Shown in pieces: positions 59,001-64,000 of a DNA stretch of 64,000 nucleotides (position 1 is its first letter; each line of letters starts with the position of its first letter). The stretch covers positions 27,022,426 through 27,086,425 of the forward strand of contig JAQFVV010000001.1 of NCBI GenBank assembly GCA_028023455.1, written 5' to 3'. The position numbers and the translations under genes were made by a program. The DNA is from Epiperipatus broadwayi. Its lineage: Eukaryota; Onychophora; Udeonychophora; Euonychophora; Peripatidae. Below the pieces are notes generated by a model. The model ran no database searches, was not told the origin of the DNA, and saw only the letters and a program-made list of their open reading frames with translations.

Positions 59001-59095
59001 TACACTATTTTGTTAAAGATAATAGTTAGTAAAAATTTTATAGACTTATCTATGGGAATCATCCCAATTTCTCCATTTTTTTTTGTTACCGAGTT
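56051..59095. other. AT-rich non-coding
   Basis: No gene recognised. The open frames at 57098-57322, 57686-57979 and 57870-58073 have no family motif. Confidence 0.4.
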
Positions 59096-60350
59096 AATAA
59101 AGGCAAAACTCTCCATACAGTAGTGCAACTCAGGCAAGCCAGACTAAAATGTATGCAAGATTTGTGCATAAAATCCGTATCTAATGACTACTTATCCAAT
59201 ATCCACAGACTCACTGAGGAGCCTTGGATCTGAGAGCAATGCACCTAAATCTTAAGATCTAATGTAAACCTCCAGCAGCCACCTTTTATCTCTATTTAAC
59301 TACAAAACTATGAGTATAAAATTGAAAACATAATATTTTCAATCCAAGCTCATAGCTTATATAATCATATAGGTTTGAATTCAGTTCAGTATCCATACAC
59401 TTTGGGGTCTTAGGTTCTTTAATAACCATAGCCACTACTGTTCTGTTAGGCAAGATTGGTATTAAACCATTAAACATCACACAATCACCATTTCTTATGC
59501 TTGCTCAAGCTGTTAAAACATGCAAAACTCTCCATTCAGTAATGCCACTCAGTGCAAGCCAGAGTAATAAATGGATGCAAGAAGACTTGTGAATAAAATT
59601 CCTATCTAGGCCTACTCATCCAATATTCCCAGACTAGATTCCTGCTTGTGGCTTTCATTAGTGAGGAGACTTGTATCTGAGAGCACTGCACTTAGATCTT
59701 AGGATCTAATGCAATCTCCAGCAGCGACCTTTTATCTCTATTTAACTATAAAACTATGAGTCTAAAATTGAAAACATAATATTTTTAATTCAATCATTTT
59801 TTTGAACAAACCTTCATTGATTATTCTGGCTTGCACTGAGTGGCACTTGCTTATTTTAATAGCTTGAGCAAGCATAAGAAATGGTAATCATATGATGTTT
59901 AGTGTTGTAATACCAAATCCATCTAATAGGATAGTGGTGGCTATGATTATTAAAGAATATAAGACACCAAAATGTATGTACTAAACTGAGTTCAAGCTTA
60001 TATAATTATATAAGCTAATGAACTTGGGTTGAAAATATTATATTTTCAATTTTAGACTCATAGTTTTGTAGTTAAGTAGAGATAAAATGTGTCTGCTGAG
60101 GGTTGCATTAGATCCTAAGTTCTAGATTCAGTGCTCTCAGATCCAAGAATACTCTCTGATGAAATCCACAAGCTGGAAACTAGTCTGGGGATATGGGAAG
60201 ATAGAGATTTTATGCACAAACCTTCTTGCATCCATTGATTATTCTGGTCTACACTGAGTGGCACTACCATATGAAGAGTTTTGCCTGTTTTAACCACTTG
60301 AGCAAGCATAAGAAATGGTGATCATGTGATGTTTAGTGGTTTATTAGCAA
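59096..60350. mobile_element. Family B array: tandem units then inverted units
   Basis: GGCAAAACTCTCCAT recurs at 59101 and 59521 (period 420 bp), giving about 1.7 units in one direction. Near 59810 the orientation reverses, and about 1.3 units follow on the other strand, with ATTCTGG at about 59823 and 60241 (period about 418). Each unit has a structured, less AT-rich half (CCACTCAGTGCAAGCC, CTACTCATCCAATATYCCCAG, GGATCTGAGAGCACTGCA) and an AT-rich half (TAAAATTGAAAACATAATAT, CCAAGCTCATAGCTTATATA). The outer end is ACATCACAYGATCACCATTTC. No open frame. At 60163, CTGATGA, a short hairpin and GAAA recur. Confidence 0.8.
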
Positions 60351-61406
60351 GTTAATCTTAGGTTTGTAAACACTATGAATTATTGAGATTATTTGTCATT
60401 ATCAATATGAATCATTAAATGAGCTTGACTTATAGGATTATTTGCCATTATCATGTGAGAAGCTTCTTTAAATTTTGGTTTTTCATTTTTTCTCTGTTTT
60501 TTTTCTCTGTTTAATATTCTTGCTTTTTCCCAATTGAGCATATATTCAGGAGTATATGCATGGTCGACTACTTTAAATGCACTTTTACTTTTTGTAATTA
60601 TTACTTTGTGTTCTGTTTATCATTATTCAGATAATTTTATTGATAATATGTCTTCCCATAAACATAGCATTTTATAGATGCAACTGTCATTTTTAAGTAC
60701 TTTGAATTAGTGTATTATGGCTTTGGAAAGCTGTTTTAATATACAGTTTATCGGTTGCATTTTTTAAAGTTTATCTTCTATTTCTGGCACATATAAATAC
60801 ACTACAGTATCTACAACTGGTTTTTCTTTTGAGGTTTTATTTTTGCAGTCATTATCAAAGTTTATTTAAGGTTTGCTTAATAATAACTAATACAAAGCTA
60901 TTCTTCATTAGAGTTTGTTCTAAGTAGGACTTATTTTCTAAGTTATTGGTCTTTAAATTACCCTCTCCCTTAAAGATACTATACTTTTTATGTTTATGTC
61001 ATGATTGGATTACAAGTTATATATTCCTCTGTGTATAAACAATGTTTAAATTACAGTTTTGATTTTACTATCACAAGAACATTTAAAAATACTGAATTTT
61101 TGTTCTTATTCTAATTCTATTGTGAATTTAATTGAAAGGAATATATTATTGATGTGCATGCAGAATATTTGTAATAGTGTTACAGCATGTGACCATACAA
61201 TAAATATATTAAGGATATAGAAAAATCAGATGCTACAAAAAGATGTAGTAACTATAGGCATGATTTCATGTTTTTCCTTGAAATGTTGCTGATCAAGGAT
61301 GATAGTGATAAATTCATAGTCAGCCCTTGATTTTGTTGGAAAAATTTGGTGATATATTAAAAAGTTGACTATCAATATGAAAAATTATTTAGGTTTATAA
61401 GTATTG
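60351..61406. other. AT-rich non-coding
   Basis: Nothing recognised. Confidence 0.4.
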
Positions 61407-61921
61407 TTTTTTATTAAGTACAAGCAGTTAATAGTTAAAGTGAAAGGCAGAAACCTCTAGCATGCGCTATTAGAATGCTTATATGACAGCCAATCAGATG
61501 TAATGATGACTGTGTAGGGAATTCTCAAATCACAAGACAGAGATAGATTTTACAAGAAAAAGATGGTTCCACCGTTCTCTTTACTTAAATTTATGTATAT
61601 AAGCCAGTCTAAAGTATTTTGACTTGAGAGTGTGAAGCTTTAAATATCTTCACATTTAACTTACTGCTTACTATTTATAAATAAACAATGCAAAATCTTA
61701 CAATTTACTATGAAGTAATTTTTCAGATGTTATGAATTGAACAGTAATGTATGTAAATCTGGTTTTTTATTAAGTAAAAGCAGTTAGTAATTAAAGTAAA
61801 AGGCAGAAACCTCTCGCATGCACGTTTAGAATGCTTATATAACAGCCAATCAGATGTAATGATGATTGTGTAGGGAAATCTCAAATTGCAACTCTCAAGT
61901 CAAAATACTTTAGACTGGTAT
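61407..61921. mobile_element. Family C relative: 356-bp tandem unit plus inverted end
   Basis: TTTTTTATTAAGTACAAGCA at 61407 and TTTTTTATTAAGTAAAAGCA at 61763 start two units (period 356). The second is cut short at about 61885 and followed by ACTCTCAAGTCAAAATACTT, the reverse complement of about 61612-61645, so the array ends by turning round. Relation to family C is seen in GCAGAAACCTCT, GAGAGTGTGAAGCT...CTTCAC and ATGCAAAATCTTACAATTTA. No open frame. Confidence 0.7.
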
Positions 61922-63624
61922 ATATATATATTATAATAGTAACTTACAGTTATTATTATTGGTCTAGCGTGTTTTATCTCTTGTGAAATTATTTATAAAT
62001 ATAAATTTATATTTGACTATTTTATTATGTAACATATATGTACTATTTATATATACATTTAAGTTTTAAATAATATATACCTTAAGCTTTTGAGTAAAAT
62101 GCCAGATTTGAAGTTAAGAATAAATACTTATATATTTTTTTATTTTATTATTAAATCTTAATGTCAGTGGAACAATTGATAGTTGAATTAAGCATGAACT
62201 TATATAACACACGAGCAGATTCGTTCGTGCTCTGGATATAAAAAAACGAAGAAAAAAGAAAATCATTTCTCTTTAAAAAAATATTATTTTTCTTTTATCA
62301 ATACTACTATTTAACGATTGGAATTTAAATATTAACTTTTCCAAATTAAAATAATTTGTGGATTCAAAGTTTGCAAGGAAAATATATTTAATTTTCTACT
62401 CAATCTTAAAGGAATAGCAATATAAAAGAAAAGAACGTCTGTTTAAGTTTTGAAACTACGTTGTTTTAACTCTTCCATTATTCTTTGGATATATATAAAT
62501 TTAAGATAATTATATATATTAAGGATAAAACAATGTGCACTGAGTAGTACACTTATTATATCGTAAAAGGTTTCGAAACCAACCTTGCATGCTATTTTAA
62601 AATATTTTGAAATATTGAATATATAGAACGTCTAGTGATAATAGAGAAATGAAGATTAAGAACATCTACATTCGAAGAATATTTATTTTATTTCACATTA
62701 ATCCGGTCATTGGATGTTATTAACAGTTTATCGTTTAAGGATAAATGCAATCATCATTGTACCAATGGATTGGTGATATGCTTCGTAAGGGATCTTCATT
62801 GGGATGATGAACTATAGACTTCAATATCTATGCTCAACTCTCTTATAAATAAGTTTCATTTATTATTTATTTATATATATTATAATAATGCTTATATTAT
62901 TTTAATATGTTTATTATTATTATTATTATTATCTTTATTTCAAATTTGGCATCGCATCATTTTACATCTTGATAGGAAAATTATATTTATTATTAAATAT
63001 AATTAATTAAAAGCTTAACATAATTCATCAAATTAGATGAGGGATATAAAAAATAGTTATTATTTGACAGATATCTTAAACAGGATTATATTGTGTTTAC
63101 TACGTAATATTGTAAACGTTTAATGTATTTTTATGTATTAAAAATACATATAATATATAAGTTATACAATGGTAAATAATACCTATATATGGGTAATTGT
63201 GAAGCATATAAATAAGAACGGTAAATAAGTTAATAAGTTACATAAATTATTAATTTTTGAACCCAGATATTGTTTTTATATATCTATTAATTTAAGCTAT
63301 TTTCTTTAATTTTTGAAAGTTTATTATAGTATTGAGTTTTATCATGGGGTATTAAATAAAAAAATATCATTTATTAATATTCTTTTAAAATGATAAAATT
63401 CATCCGTATTTATTTATTAATATTTTATTATCTATTCTATTATATTTTTTATTGTTTATTAAATATTGATTTGTTAACGTGATCTCTTTGTCTAATCATT
63501 ATTGAATTATATTATATATATGCTAGTATTATAAATATCATATGAATAATAGTTATAATTAATGCTTATATAAAGGCATATGAAATAACTTGTTTTGAAA
63601 TTATTCCTGAAATGAGCTGATTGC
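61922..63624. other. AT-rich non-coding
   Basis: Nothing recognised apart from simple repeats. A short hairpin CGAGCAGATTCGTTCGTGCTC lies at about 62211-62231. Confidence 0.4.
62909..62932 (+). repeat. (TTA)n microsatellite
   Basis: About seven TTA triplets. Confidence 0.85.
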
Positions 63625-63860
63625 AAATTCTCCGTGAGTTTAAATATCATGGCATAATGGTGACTGAAAGAGGGATGAAAGATGGATGAAAGATGGATGA
63701 CCTGGTCTAAATTGTATTTAAACTTATTTAAAGATTAATGAGCTAGCATAATAAAGGTATATATAATCATGGACTTGGTATTTCATCGATTCATTTCTAG
63801 CATTCTACTTGAAGATCCAAAGTTCGATTGTAGTGAAATGTGTATCCTCTTTCTAAGGAA
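63625..63860 (+). mobile_element. SINE-like repeat, family E, copy 2
   Basis: Collinear with 55830-56050. The B-box-like AAAGTTCGATTG at about 63819-63830 is closer to the pol III consensus than in copy 1. It also contains a local GATGAAAGATGGATGAAAGATGGATG duplication at about 63673-63700. Confidence 0.5.
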
Positions 63861-64000
63861 TTTAATCATCCCTTTATATTTAACAAGACTAACTTAGATT
63901 TTAAATATAATCCATCCTGTTATATCTGGCTACCCAAACATTAGGGGCTTCGATTAATTAAATCTCATACCCTGTAGACTGCGTTTTATTTGGTGTGCGA
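63861..64000. other. non-coding end of window
   Basis: Nothing recognised. Confidence 0.4.

Overview
This window is AT-rich (visibly about 70% A+T) animal DNA. It holds many decayed transposable elements and no host gene that I can defend. The non-LTR retrotransposons with apurinic-type endonuclease, a Merlin/ISXO2-like DNA transposon with long terminal repeats, tRNA-derived SINEs, a Ty3/gypsy LTR, a pogo/Tigger remnant and many fold-back repeats point to an invertebrate metazoan. I cannot fix the phylum from sequence alone; a mollusc or other lophotrochozoan, a cnidarian or a flatworm would all fit. It is best read as intergenic or intronic sequence.

Layout. 600-2700: a decayed Tx1/L1-like LINE whose RT part and C-terminal zinc finger face opposite ways, as in twin-primed insertions. 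6341-6942: a palindromic element between 17-bp direct repeats, carrying a hammerhead-ribozyme-like core in each arm. 11117-11270: a LINE 3' end. 14461-17600: the best preserved LINE (821-codon open frame with RT). 17601-19189: a nearly intact Merlin-type transposon. 20265-21020: a gypsy-type LTR, primer-binding site and broken gag. 23191-27000: promoter-like units and a small dispersed repeat (family D). 28081-29552: a 349-bp tandem array ending in an inverted copy (family C). 36922-37970: a 5'-truncated CR1/jockey-like LINE. 42238-44690: two SINEs, tetranucleotide arrays, two fold-back elements and a nested palindrome of family B. 46486-50160: a full-length but heavily mutated Tx1-like LINE. 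51010: a pogo/Tigger DNA-binding remnant. 52365-53740: a LINE split by a fold-back element. 59096-60350: family B tandem plus inverted array. 61407-61921: a second family C array.

Most notable theme: three families of 350-420 bp (B, C) or about 250 bp (A) units occur as head-to-tail and head-to-head multimers. Some lie between candidate 12-17 bp target duplications, and at least one carries a hammerhead-like fold. This resembles the animal retrozymes and Penelope-associated hammerhead repeats, but the inverted-dimer arrangement is unusual. The ribozyme call, the target duplications and the organism all remain inferences until tested.
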